Shown one piece after another: positions 52,979-64,000 of a stretch of 64,000 bases of DNA. The position numbers were made by a program, and so were the translations under genes. Below the pieces are notes generated by a model, which ran no database searches, was not told the DNA's origin, and saw only the letters and a list, made by a program, of their open reading frames with translations. The stretch covers positions 56,714,309 to 56,778,308 of the forward strand of contig OZ022346.1 of the NCBI GenBank assembly GCA_963989245.1, read 5' to 3'. Positions within the stretch are counted from its first letter, which is position 1. Each line of letters starts with the position of its first letter. The DNA comes from Nansenia antarctica (Eukaryota; Chordata; Actinopteri; Argentiniformes; Microstomatidae).

Positions 52979-55362
52979 GGAGAGGCATCCTTTGGTGTGA
53001 GTGGTCACAGTCTGACCCAGCATGCTGCAGCATTTGCGCTGAACATCTGTGAGAGATGTTACTTGTCTCAGGTATTGCACAGAGAATTCTGCCTCTCTTT
53101 TATTATATTGTGTATTTCCACTTATGTAAGATACAGTAATTATCTAGATACAGTAATTTTTGTACTGGTATGGTTTTGATGATAAAGATGATAAAGATGT
53201 GATGGATTAAAGGAACAGTTCACCCCAACATTTTAATTCACACATTATCTACTCACCCCATGGCCGATGGATAGTCAGGTGAAGTTTTTTAGTCTACAAA
53301 GGTTTCTGTTCCTTTAAGAAAATGGATAATGCTTTTTCATTCATACATGTACACCCTTTTCTTTCTAGGAGAATGTCAACACTGTTGTTGCAGATGTCCA
53401 ACAGTACCAAGCTTCCCTTCTAGACAACCTGAGGGACCAGATCAAGAATGCTTTTGACACCCATGAAAGTAAGGAGACGCTGCAAACAGCAGTCCTGGCA
53501 GTATTCGATGACTTCAAAGACCCCTTCTCGAAAGTCTCATCTACGTATCTACAGGACAGTAGCATTCAGCATTTTTTCAACCCTGTTGAGTCAGAGGAGG
53601 TGGTCATATCACAAACTGCATGTAGAAGTAAGGGAAGAAATTCAAGAGCTCTTGCCATTCAAACTAATTCATTTTATTATGTACCGTTATTCAAGAGCCT
53701 TGAGGAATTGTTTTCAGATCCCCGGATATTCGCAATGATAAGCTCCATACCTAAGAGGTGTAAAGAGGGGTTTTTATACAATATAGTTGATGGTGAACTT
53801 CTTAGGCACCACCCACTCTTCTCCGTCAGACATTCTGCTTTGCAGTTAATTTTATATACTGACGAAATTGAAATATGCAATCCACTTGGAGCACATGCAA
53901 CAAAAAACTAACTGTTAATGGTTTATTACACTTTAGGAGATATAGATCCAAAGTATAGATCAACGCTGTCTGCAATTACATTGTTAGCCATTGCAAAATC
54001 AAGTGAGCTGTCTCAGTGTGGTGTGGATGTGGTTTTAGATAGAATAAAAAAAGATTTAGATGTGTTGTACCACGGTGTTCAAATCAAAACAGCTGTTGGT
54101 GAGAGGATCATGTATGGTGCTGTGGTTTCCTTTACTGGGGATACATTGGCTCAACATGACCTTGCAGGTTTTAAAGTGGGCGTGGGGTTTGCTCGTTGTA
54201 AATGTAGGCATTGTGAGTGTACGGCAGATAACATGCAAACTAACTTTGATGAGGATTTGTTCAACAAAAGAACAGTGGAGCGACATCTGAGACAGTGTTT
54301 GGATATTGAGAGGGCCAGCACAGATTTTGTTAAGAACAATTTAAAAACAACATATGGGATCAACAGAAGAAGTACATTGGTTGATTTTCCTGGCTTCAAT
54401 CTTATTGAGCAGACCCCACAAGATATTATGCATATCATTCTTGAAGGGGTCGCCCCTATGGAGATCAAATGTGTGCTAAAACATCTCATTGATAGTGGGC
54501 AGATAGAACTGGATGCATTGAATTCAGCTATGCACTGTTTCCCTTACTCGCCTCATGATCTAAGAGACAAACCATGTCCCATCACTGTTTCTACATTGAC
54601 CTCAAATGACAACAGACTAAAACAATCTTCAGGCCAAATGCTTATCCTTTTGAAAATATTGCCATTTCTGCTATATACCATCAAAGAGAGTTTGTTTGTG
54701 CAGTTTATCGTTGAATTGGTAGAGATAACACAGATCTTGTTTGCACCAGTCATCTCACTCCAAACAGTTACACGGCTTAAAGAATTGATAGAGCAGCATT
54801 TGAAATCATTTAAGCAGCTTTTCCCAGAAAGAAATATTATACCAAAACAACATTATTTGCTTCATCTTCCTTCACAAATTATAGCTTTGGGTCCTATGAT
54901 TAGACACGTGTATGAGATTTGAATCGAAACATAGGTACTTTAAACGCTGGGGTAATTCAGCACAATCAGAGGTTTGAATGCTCTCACAATGTGAATGGCA
55001 GGCAACACCCAATTTATTCAAATGAGAAGGAACTGGGCCCACCATCTGAAGTTGTAAACACAGAATATGTACACTCCAAACTGAGGGACTACATTGGTAC
55101 TACTGACGTGCAAACGGTTGTGTCACTCAAATGGCTTATCCTCAATGGAAACAAGTATACAAGGGATAAGTCATTGATAATTAGTGGTGTTAATGACCAG
55201 CATCTACCAGTATTTGGGCTAATCAAAGATATCTGGCTGGTAAGCACTTATTTATTTATTTACTTATTATTGATTTTACAGCTTATTATGCAGTTACGTT
55301 TGAAGACCACCAATATGTTGCAATTAAGTACAACCTCAATGATGTTATGGAAATTAAATTAA
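52979..55362 (+). pseudogene. transposase-derived gene, unit 3
   Basis: Exon a 52979-53071, long exon from 53369. It has a private stop (AAC TAA at 53906-53911) where the others read AAC AAA. It lacks the TAG seen in units 1, 2 and 4 (reads TTTCTGCTATATACC). It has the 2-base loss and a private deletion of ~35 bp after CGCTGGGG near 54952. Confidence 0.8.
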
Positions 55363-55786
55363 TGAATGAAATGAGCTCTTAATCTGGTGAATGAAGGTCT
55401 CTTGGAGTGTGTGAAAGCACCAACAGTCATCAATATTGAGGTATGCAGTTTTGTGATAGAGGGCGTGGCAATAATTCAGTTATTGTTTATCTTTCAGTGC
55501 AGAACTAAATTGAGTTTAAAAGAATGTTAGAAAATGTTTGTTATTTGTTATTATTACCACTCAGTTCAACTGGATTTAACAAGATTTTGCATATGTGAGC
55601 CATATCGTGATATCGTTACTGAAAAGAATCTGTGATTATTGTGATTTCAACAATATCGTCCAGTCCTATTATTTGATTTTGTCCATATCGCTCAGCCATA
55701 CTTGGTGTGTTAAGAGCTGTTCATGTTTACTGTGGTATGGATTGTTGATCATGTGAACTTCACTGCATTTGTGACTGTTGTTTTAG

Positions 55787-58209
55787 GGAGAGGCATCCTT
55801 TGGTGTGAGTGGTCACAGTCTGACCCAGCATGCTGCAGCATTTGCGCTGAATATCTGTGAGAGATGTTACTTGTCTCAGGTATTGCACAAATAATTCTGC
55901 CTCTCTTTTATTATATTGTGTATTTCCACTTATGTAAGATACAGTAATTATCTAGATACAGTAATTTTTGTACTGGTATGGTTTTGATGATAAAGATGAT
56001 AAAGATGTGATGGATTAAAGGAACAGTTCACCCCAACATTTTAATTCACACATTATCTACTCACCCCATGGCCGATGGATAGTCAGGTGAAGTTTTTTAG
56101 TCTACAAAGGTTTCTGTTCCTTTAAGAAAATGGATAATGCTTTTTCATTCATACATGTACACCCTTTTCTTTCTAGGAGAATGTCAACACTGTTGTTGCA
56201 GATGTCCAACAGTACCAAGCTTCCCTTCTAGACAACCTGAGGGACCAGATCAAGAATGCTTTTGACACCCATGAAAGTAAGGAGACGCTGCAAACAGCAG
56301 TCCTGGCAGTATTCGATGACTTCAAAGACCCCTTCTCGAAAGTCTCATCTACGTATCTACAGGACAGTAGCATTCAGCATTTTTTCAACCCTGTTGAGTC
56401 AGAGGAGGTGGTCATATCACAAACTGCATGTAGAAGTAAGGGAAGAAATTCAAGAGCTCTTGCCATTCAAACTAATTCATTTTATTATGTACCCGTTATT
56501 CAAGAGCCTTGAGGAATTGTTTTCAGATCCCCGGATATTCGCAATGATAAGCTCCATACCTAAGAGGTGTAAAGAGGGTTTTTTATACAATATAGTTGAT
56601 GGTGAACTTCTTAGGCACCACCCACTCTTCTCCGTCAGACATTCTGCTTTGCAGTTAATTTTATATACTGACGAAATTGAAATATGCAATCCACTTGGAG
56701 CACATGCAACAAAAAACAAACTGTTAATGGTTTATTACACTTTAGGAGATATAGATCCAAAGTATAGATCAACGCTGTCTGCAATTACATTGTTAGCCAT
56801 TGCAAAATCAAGTGAGCTGTCTCAGTGTGGTGTGGATGTGGTTTTAGATAGAATAAAAAAAGATTTAGATGTGTTGTACCACGGTGTTCAAATCAAAACA
56901 GCTGTTGGTGAGAGGATCATGTATGGTGCTGTGGTTTCCTTTACTGGGGATACATTGGCTCAACATGACCTTGCAGGTTTTAAAGTGGGCGTGGGGTTTG
57001 CTCGTTGTAAATGTAGGCATTGTGAGTGTACGGCAGATAACATGCAAACTAACTTTGATGAGGATTTGTTCAACAAAAGAACAGTGGAGCGACATCTGAG
57101 ACAGTGTTTGGATATTGAGAGGGCCGGCACAGATTTTGTTAAGAACAATTTAAAAACAACATATGGGATCAACAGAAGAAGTACATTGGTTGATTTTCCT
57201 GGCTTCAATCTTATTGAGCAGACCCCACAAGATATTATGCATCTAATTCTTGAAGGGGTCGCCCCTATGGAGATCAAATGTGTGCTAAAACATCTCATTG
57301 ATAGTGGGCAGATAGAACTGGATGCATTGAATTCAGCTATGCACTGTTTCCCTTACTCGCCTCATGATCTAAGAGACAAACCATGTCCCATCACTGTTTC
57401 TACATTGACCTCAAATGACAACAGACTAAAACAATCTTCAGGCCAAATGCTTATCCTTTTGAAAATATTGCCATTTTTGTTATAGTATACCATCAAAGAG
57501 AGTTTGTTTGTGCAGTTTATCGTTGAATTGGTAGAGATAACACAGATCTTGTTTGCACCAGTCATCTCACTCCAAACAGTTACACGGCTTAAAGAATTGA
57601 TAGAGCAGCATTTGAAATCATTTAAGCAGCTTTTCCCAGAAAGAAATATTATACCAAAACAACATTATTTGCTTCATCTTCCTTCACAAATTATAGCTTT
57701 GGGTCCTATGATTAGACACGTGTATGAGATTTGAATTGAAACATAGGTACTTTAAACGCTGGGGTTCAACATTTAATTTTAAGAACATTCGTAAGACATT
57801 AATTCAGCACAATCAGAGGTTTGAATGCTCTCACAATGTGAATGGCAGGCAACACACAATGTATTCAAATGAGAAGGAACTGGGCCCACCATCTGAAGTT
57901 GTAAACACAGAATATGTACACTCAAAACTGAGGGACTACATTGGTACTACTGACGTGCAAACGGTGTTGTCACTCAAATGGCTTATCCTCAATGGAAACA
58001 AGTATACGAGGGATATGTCATTGATAATTAGTGGTGTTAATGACCAGCATCTACCAGTATTTGGGCTAATCAAAGATATCTGGCTGGTAAACACTTATTT
58101 ATTTATTTACTTATTATTGATTTTACAGCTTATTATGCAGTTACGTTTGAAGACCACCAATATGTTGCAATTAAGTACAACCTCAATGATGTTATGGAAA
58201 TTAAATTAA
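55787..58209 (+). pseudogene. transposase-derived gene, unit 4
   Basis: Exon a 55787-55879, long exon from 56177. An extra C (GTACCCGTT) shifts the frame at about 56492, as in unit 5. It has the TAG at 57483-57485, the 2-base loss and the 3' deletion. Its donor side reads CACAAATAATTC where others read CACAAAGAATTC or CACAGAGAATTC. Confidence 0.8.
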
Positions 58210-58633
58210 TGAATGAAATGAGCTCTTAATCTGGTGAATGAAGGTCTCTTGGAGTGTGTGAAAGCACCAACAGTCATCAATATTGAGGTATGCAGTTTTG
58301 TGATAGAGGGCGTGGCAATAATTCAGTTATTGTTTATCTTTCAGTGCAGAACTAAATTGAGTTTAAAAGAATGTTAGAAAATGTTTGTTATTTGTTATTA
58401 TTACCACTCAGTTCAACTGGATTTAACAAGATTTTGCATATGTGAGCCATATCGTGATATCGTTACTGAAAAGAATCTGTGATTATTGTGATTTCAACAA
58501 TATCGTCCAGTCCTATTATTTGATTTTGTCCATATCGCTCAGCCATACTTGGTGTGTTAAGAGCTGTTCATGTTTACCGTGGTATGGATTGTTGATCATG
58601 TGAACTTCACTGCATTTGTGACTGTTGTTTTAG

Positions 58634-61160
58634 GGAGAGGCATCCTTTGGTGTGAGTGGTCACAGTCTGACCCAGCATGCTGCAGCATTTGCGCTGAATA
58701 TCTGTGAGAGATGTTACTTGTCTCAGGTATTGCACAAAGAATTCTGCCTCTCTTTTATTATATTGTGTATTTCCACTTATGTAAGATACAGTAATTATCT
58801 AGATACAGTAATTTTTGTACTGGTATGGTTTTGATGATGAAGATGATAAAGATGTGATGGATTAAAGGAACAGTTCACCCCAACATTTTAATTCACACAT
58901 TATCTACTCACCCCATGGCCGATGGATAGTCAGGTGAAGTTTTTTAGTCTACAAAGGTTTCTGTTCCTTTAAGAAAATGGATAATGCTTTTTCATTCATA
59001 CATGTACACCCTTTTCTTTCTAGGAGAATGTCAACACTGTTGTTGCAGATGTCCAACAGTACCAAGCTTCCCTTCTAGACAACCTGAGGGACCAGATCAA
59101 GAATGCTTTTGACACCCATGAAAGTAAGGAGACGCTGCAAACAGCAGTCCTGGCAGTATTCGATGACTTCAAAGACCCCTTCTCGAAAGTCTCATCTACG
59201 TATCTACAGGACAGTAGCATTCAGCATTTTTTCAACCCTGTTGAGTCAGAGGAGGTGGTCATATCACAAACTGCATGTAGAAGTAAGGGAAGAAATTCAA
59301 GAGCTCTTGCCATTCAAACTAATTCATTTTATTATGTACCCGTTATTCAAGAGCCTTGAGGAATTGTTTTCAGATCCCCGGATATTCGCAATGATAAGCT
59401 CCATACCTAAGAGGTGTAAAGAGGGTTTTTTATACAATATAGTTGATGGTGAACTTCTTAGGCACCACCCACTCTTCTCCGTCAGACATTCTGCTTTGCA
59501 GTTAATTTTATATACTGACGAAATTGAAATATGCAATCCACTTGGAGCACATGCAACAAAAAACAAACTGTTAATGGTTTATTACACTTTAGGAGATATA
59601 GATCCAAAGTATAGATCAACGCTGTCTGCAATTACATTGTTAGCCATTGCAAAATCAAGTGAGCTGTCTCAGTGTGGTGTGGATGTGGTTTTAGATAGAA
59701 TAAAAAAAGATTTAGATGTGTTGTACCACGGTGTTCAAATCAAAACAGCTGTTGGTGAGAGGATCATGTATGGTGCTGTGGTTTCCTTTACTGGGGATAC
59801 ATTGGCTCAACATGACCTTGCAGGTTTTAAAGTGGGCGTGGGGTTTGCTCGTTGTAAATGTAGGCATTGTGAGTGTACGGCAGATAACATGCAAACTAAC
59901 TTTGATGAGGATTTGTTCAACAAAAGAACAGTGGAGCGACATCTGAGACAGTGTTTGGATATTGAGAGGGCCAGCACAGATTTTGTTAAGAACAATTTAA
60001 AAACAACATATGGGATCAACAGAAGAAGTACATTGGTTGATTTTCCTGGCTTCAATCTTATTGAGCAGACCCCACAAGATATTATGCATCTAATTCTTGA
60101 AGGGGTCGCCCCTATGGAGATCAAATGTGTGCTAAAACATCTCATTGATAGTGGGCAGATAGAACTGGATGCATTGAATTCAGCTATGCACTGTTTCCCT
60201 TACTCGCCTCATGATCTAAGAGACAAACCATGTCCCATCACTGTTTCTACATTGACCTCAAATGACAACAGACTAAAACAATCTTCAGGCCAAATGCTTA
60301 TCCTTTTGAAAATATTGCCATTTTTGCTATATACCATCAAAGAGAGTTTGTTTGTGCAGTTTATCGTTGAATTGGTAGAGATAACACAGATCTTGTTTGC
60401 ACCAGTCATCTCACTCCAAACAGTTACACGGCTTAAAGAATTGATAGAGCAGCATTTGAAATCATTTGAGCAGCTTTTCCCAGAAAGAAATATTATACCA
60501 AAACAACATTATTTGCTTCATCTTCCTTCACAAATTATAGCTTTGGGTCCTATGATTAGACACACGTGTATGAGATTTGAATCGAAACATAGGTACTTTA
60601 AACGCTGGGGTTCAAAATTGAATTTTAAGAACATTTGTAAGACATTAATTCAGCACAATCAGAGGTTTGAATGCTCTCACAATGTGAATGGCAGGCAACA
60701 CCCAATGTATTCAAATGAGAAGGAACTGGGCCCACCATCTGAAGTTGTAAACACAGAATATGTACACTCAAAACTGAGGGACTACATTGGTACTACTGAC
60801 GTGCAAACGGTTGTGTCACTCAAATGGCTTATCCTCAATGGAAACAAGTATACGAGGGATAAGTCATTGATAATTAGTGGTGTTAATGACCAGCATCTAC
60901 CAGTATTTGGGCTAATCAAAGATATCTGGCTGGTAAACACTTATTTATACTGCTTTGAATATCAACCATATGACACTTTGGGTTTCAGCAAAGATTTGCT
61001 TGCATATGAAGTAGACATCCCTAATCTTGCGCAAGCCACAGAGGTAGTTGATGCTGAGAAGCTAGTTGATTTTACAGCTTATTATGCAGTTACGTTTGAA
61101 GACCACCAATATGTTGCAATTAAGTACAACCTCAATGATGTTATGGAAATGAGCTCTTAA
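58634..61160 (+). pseudogene. transposase-derived gene, unit 5 (longest frame)
   Basis: Exon a 58634-58726, long exon 59024-61160. After the extra C at about 59339 the frame is open for ~600 codons. It keeps sequence lost in units 1-4: the TAG is absent, CACACGTG is intact (RFESKHRYFKRWG), and the ~110-bp 3' segment (YCFEYQPYDTLGFSKDLLAY) is present; it ends MEMSS. Motifs: TGDTLAQHDLAGFK, RCKCRHCEC, IMHLILEG, PKQHYLLHLPSQI. Only the extra C disrupts it. The N-terminal exons of the ancestral gene are not in the window. Likely a DDE transposase relative; moderately sure. Confidence 0.8.
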
Positions 61161-61530
61161 ACTGGTGAATGAAGGTCTCTTGGAGTGTGTGAAAGCACCA
61201 ACAGTCATCAATATTGAGGTATGCAGTTTTGTGATAGAGGGCGTGGCAATAATTCAGTAATTGTTTATCTTTCAGTGCAGAACTAAATTGAGTTTAAAAG
61301 AATGTTAGAAAATGTTTGTTATTTGTTATTATTACCACTCAGTTCAACTGGATTTAACAAGATTTTGCATAATGTGAGCCATATCGTGATATCGTTACTG
61401 AAAATAATCTGTGAATATTGTGATTTCAACAATATCGTCCAGTCCTATTATTTGATTTTGTCCATATCGCTCAGCCATACTTGGTGTGTTAAGAGCTGTT
61501 CATGTTTACTGTGGTATGGATTGTTGATCA

Positions 61531-62692
61531 TTAAAAGATTCAAAATATGTAAACAATTTAAGCCTCACTCTTGTGACTTTCAATGTGCTTGATGCTTGCT
61601 TGAAGTTAGATGTTTTTGTCTGGATATACTAGTGCTTAAAATAAGGCTTCTAGTCTTGAATTGATGTTTTACTTGTCTAGTTAGAAATCTAGTTAAATAT
61701 AACTCAAATAAAAACAAAGTTGCTTATCAAGACAAAGCAAGTGAAATGTACTTGAATCAAGTCAAATGATCTTCCTTAGAAAGCACCAGATAATCAATTT
61801 ATACTAAAAATAAGACCAACTAGACTTTAAAATCGAAATATAAGATTATTACACTTGCTTAGACACTTGGTTAGACTGCAGTTTTTGCAGTGCATGGCTG
61901 TGCTTTGCATTACCGCTGTCACAAAACCAACGGTCCAGTTATCTGGACCTCCATGCTGCTCTATGGGCATGAGGGTTAGCTAGGCTACCGTATGGATGAG
62001 CGCTCTTATGTTAGTAGCGCTCTTATGTTAGTAGCGCTCTTATGTTAGTAGCATCCCTTAGGATGCTGCGCTCATAAGGAGTGACATGCTAGCCCTTTAC
62101 CTAATAAACATCAGAGGGGATGCACTGACTTTGCTGAACATGCTCAATAACTTAACCATTTCCACATGGCGGCAAAAGTGTCTAATGCAACAAACGTGAC
62201 TAGCCTTCAAACCTTTGATGACATCAAACACACACTTATGTACACACCAGAATAGAATAAACAGCTCTGGACAGTCTAAATGAACAACTCTGTTAAAAAA
62301 TAAAGGTCTAAAATGACATTTTTTGGGAAAAACGTTGGCTTGGTGTTGGGATGCCCACAAAGAGGGCGACGTTCACACCAACACACACTCCTACACAAAC
62401 ACACACTCCTACACAAACACACACTCCTACAGTATGTGACCTTTGACCGGGCCGAGTGTGTAACATCACTGCAGCTGCACTCTGTATGCATAGATGAGAA
62501 GCTTGACCTGAGGGGAGACAGATAGAGGGAGGGAGGGAGGGAGGGAGGGAGAGAGTGGAGGAGTGCATCATTGATTGTCACAATGTAAATTGCAAATGTC
62601 TGACCAATCACTTGTATTGAACAGACAATGCCTTAAAGCCAATAGCATAAGCATGACTTGTATTAATGTGGACAGAATATTAGTGTTTGTGC

Positions 62693-62731
<39 letters not shown>

Positions 62732-62735
62732 TCAC
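61531..62735. other. flank of array, minor repeats
   Basis: CTGCAGTTTTTGCAGTGCA near 61877 looks like the right end of a DNA transposon (TGCACTGCAAAAACTG). A 17-bp repeat (GCGCTCTTATGTTAGTA) occurs three times from 62000, and an 18-bp repeat with CACACTCCTACACAAA three times at about 62375-62432. A GAGG run is at 62526-62553 and a TG run at 62693-62730. No gene in between. Confidence 0.6.
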
Positions 62736-62819
62736 CTTGGCTGTAGGTGACTCTGCCAGGCGGATGAAGAGTTTGTTGATGCCCGGCACGGGGCTGAAGG
62801 AGTAGATGAAGTGACTAAG
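62736..62819 (-). CDS. single host exon, gene not identified
   Basis: On the minus strand an AG acceptor (CTCTCCACAG) and a GT donor (AAG|GTGAGA) enclose 84 bases in phase 0 at both ends. They encode 28 residues including SFSPVPGINKLFIRLAESPT. Codon use and borders look like a real vertebrate exon. A CA repeat begins 5 bases into the intron. I do not recognise the protein. Confidence 0.6.
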
Positions 62820-64000
62820 CTGTGGAGAGGAAGTGAAGAAGGTAAAGAGTCAGTGTCATAAACACTAAACACAAGACATGGATGAACTAGAGCAGGGTAT
62901 ATACAGGAATCTTGAGGTTAATTTCAATACCTTTATAATACTTTTTAAAGACCTTGTCAATATTTTTCCAGACCTCACCGCCACTTCGAGCTGTTTACAT
63001 CAGTGACACCTTTAACTTAACAGTTTTAGTTTGCAATAGACTAGACCACTATCATACAACAGAATTTCTGTTTTTTAATCAAACGAATACATTCACAAAC
63101 TTTTACTAAAGATTTTTAGGACTCAAACTCTTTGGACTAATTCAGAAAAATACCTACAACATTTAAGACCTCATAAAATCGTGATAAGACTTTAATACTT
63201 ATTAAGGGTCTTGATTTTCCCAAAATTGATTTATCAACTTTTAATACTTTTCAAGACACCGCGGATACCCTGTAGACCTCTGACGAGTTAATTAAGCAAT
63301 ATCACACGAGAGGGAGTGTGTTATACTGAATATCAGCACTGCTGTGATTCGGTCGTAGGTACGAGGTCGCAGGCCGAGTACGTAGAAGACAATCACAGCC
63401 GTGCTGCAATATGACAACCCTAGTCGTCTATCTGTACAGTATAGTAAAGTGGATAGTGTACATAGCCTTTATTTATGTATGTAAACCAGCTCCTTCCCTT
63501 CTTGTGTTTTTTTCTTTTTTTTTTTCTTTCCTAGCACCGGGGGAGCCACCCCTCCTAAATTTCGTTGTTTGGTACCTGTACTATAGCAATGACAATAAAG
63601 ACCATTCATTCATTCATTCATTCATTCATTCAATAGCACGACCTCGAGTGTGATATTGCTTTTATACAACAGTTCTGCAGCGCGATTTATTAGTTAACAG
63701 TAATAAGCGACAACAGATTGTGATTTGTTTGTTTATTTAATCATAAAAATAAACAAAAGATAGTTCCGCAACTGAACTTCAAATGGACTGTTGCCTAGTA
63801 ACCTGAGCACAAAGATGTAGTCTAATTAACGGTCATTTAGTAGAACATCTGTGCGGCGGAGTGATAGTTACATATAGTTAAAAGTCCCAGTGCTGTTAGA
63901 CTGTATATCAGCACTCATGGAATGCCTCTTGTCCAATCAAATTACTTGGTCGGAAGTAACTGTTGTATAAGCTGTTATTATCCAGCAGAAATCTCCAAAC
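62820..64000. other. repeat fragments, no gene seen
   Basis: A LINE-like tail ATGACAATAAAG plus (CATT)n is at 63588-63632. A fragment of the palindromic MITE (AATGCCTCTTGTCCAATCAA) lies at about 63918-63940. The rest is AT-rich and unassigned. Confidence 0.55.

Larger units (their letters stand above)
48450..61530 (+). repeat. tandem array, five ~2.84-kb units
   Basis: GGGGATACATTGGCTCAACA occurs at about 48450, 51291, 54137, 56946 and 59793, with spacing of 2.81-2.85 kb. Identity is very high, including introns and spacers. The array ends where TGGATTGTTGATCAT runs into TAAAAGATTC. Confidence 0.97.

Overview
The window is vertebrate nuclear DNA, almost certainly from a ray-finned fish. It has spliced exons with GT/AG borders, fish-type LINE tails, HARBI1, hAT, gypsy and ERV pieces, long mini- and microsatellites, and three recognisable vertebrate genes (angel1, lrrc74a, aurkb). 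Most of the 64 kb is mobile or repetitive. The host genes are islands, and each looks incomplete here.

Layout. 1-3.9 kb: a 10-bp minisatellite split by a CR1/L2-like LINE on the minus strand whose RT core is deleted, then a 30-bp minisatellite. 4.0-6.6 kb: a terminal-inverted-repeat element that contains a LINE scrap, a 71-bp tandem repeat and a perfectly bounded hAT-type MITE (8-bp TSD). 7.3-8.9 kb: the terminal exon of a C2H2 zinc-finger gene with 18 fingers and no internal start codon until its last finger. 9.7-19.3 kb: an ERV LTR fragment, a nearly complete LINE (SGNH-type ORF1, APE/RT ORF2) whose 3' UTR is duplicated around a 10-bp minisatellite, then minisatellites and an ERV LTR with a tRNA-His-type primer site on the minus strand. 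21.1-23.1 kb: a 401-bp tandem array with a conserved hairpin, a 5S-like fragment and a 28-bp minisatellite. 24-25.3 kb: the 3' half of an L1/Tx1-like LINE.

25.4-32.5 kb is the conserved host core. angel1 (minus; exons 1-3 only) and lrrc74a (plus; eight exons) are divergent neighbours, an order I recall from human chromosome 14. The first intron after lrrc74a exon 2 begins with twenty copies of a repeat that each carry a perfect 5' splice-site sequence. 32.9-34.7 kb is a Harbinger element (transposase plus an opposite-strand helper-like ORF).

35.5-48.4 kb holds two copies of a block followed by the aurkb promoter region. The first copy leads into an aurkb gene that has exons 1-2 and the last three exons but no exons for the kinase N-lobe. 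The second copy is split by a young, intact Ty3/gypsy element of the CsRn1 type (tRNA-Trp primer site, CHCC gag, likely -1 frameshift into pol) and runs into the tandem array below.

48.4-61.2 kb is a tandem array of five ~2.84-kb units, each carrying the 3' part of a transposase-derived gene (CACTA/TNP2-like by resemblance). The mutations are distributed in a mosaic, and no copy is intact at every site. 61.2-64 kb has minor repeats and one unidentified 84-bp host exon on the minus strand.
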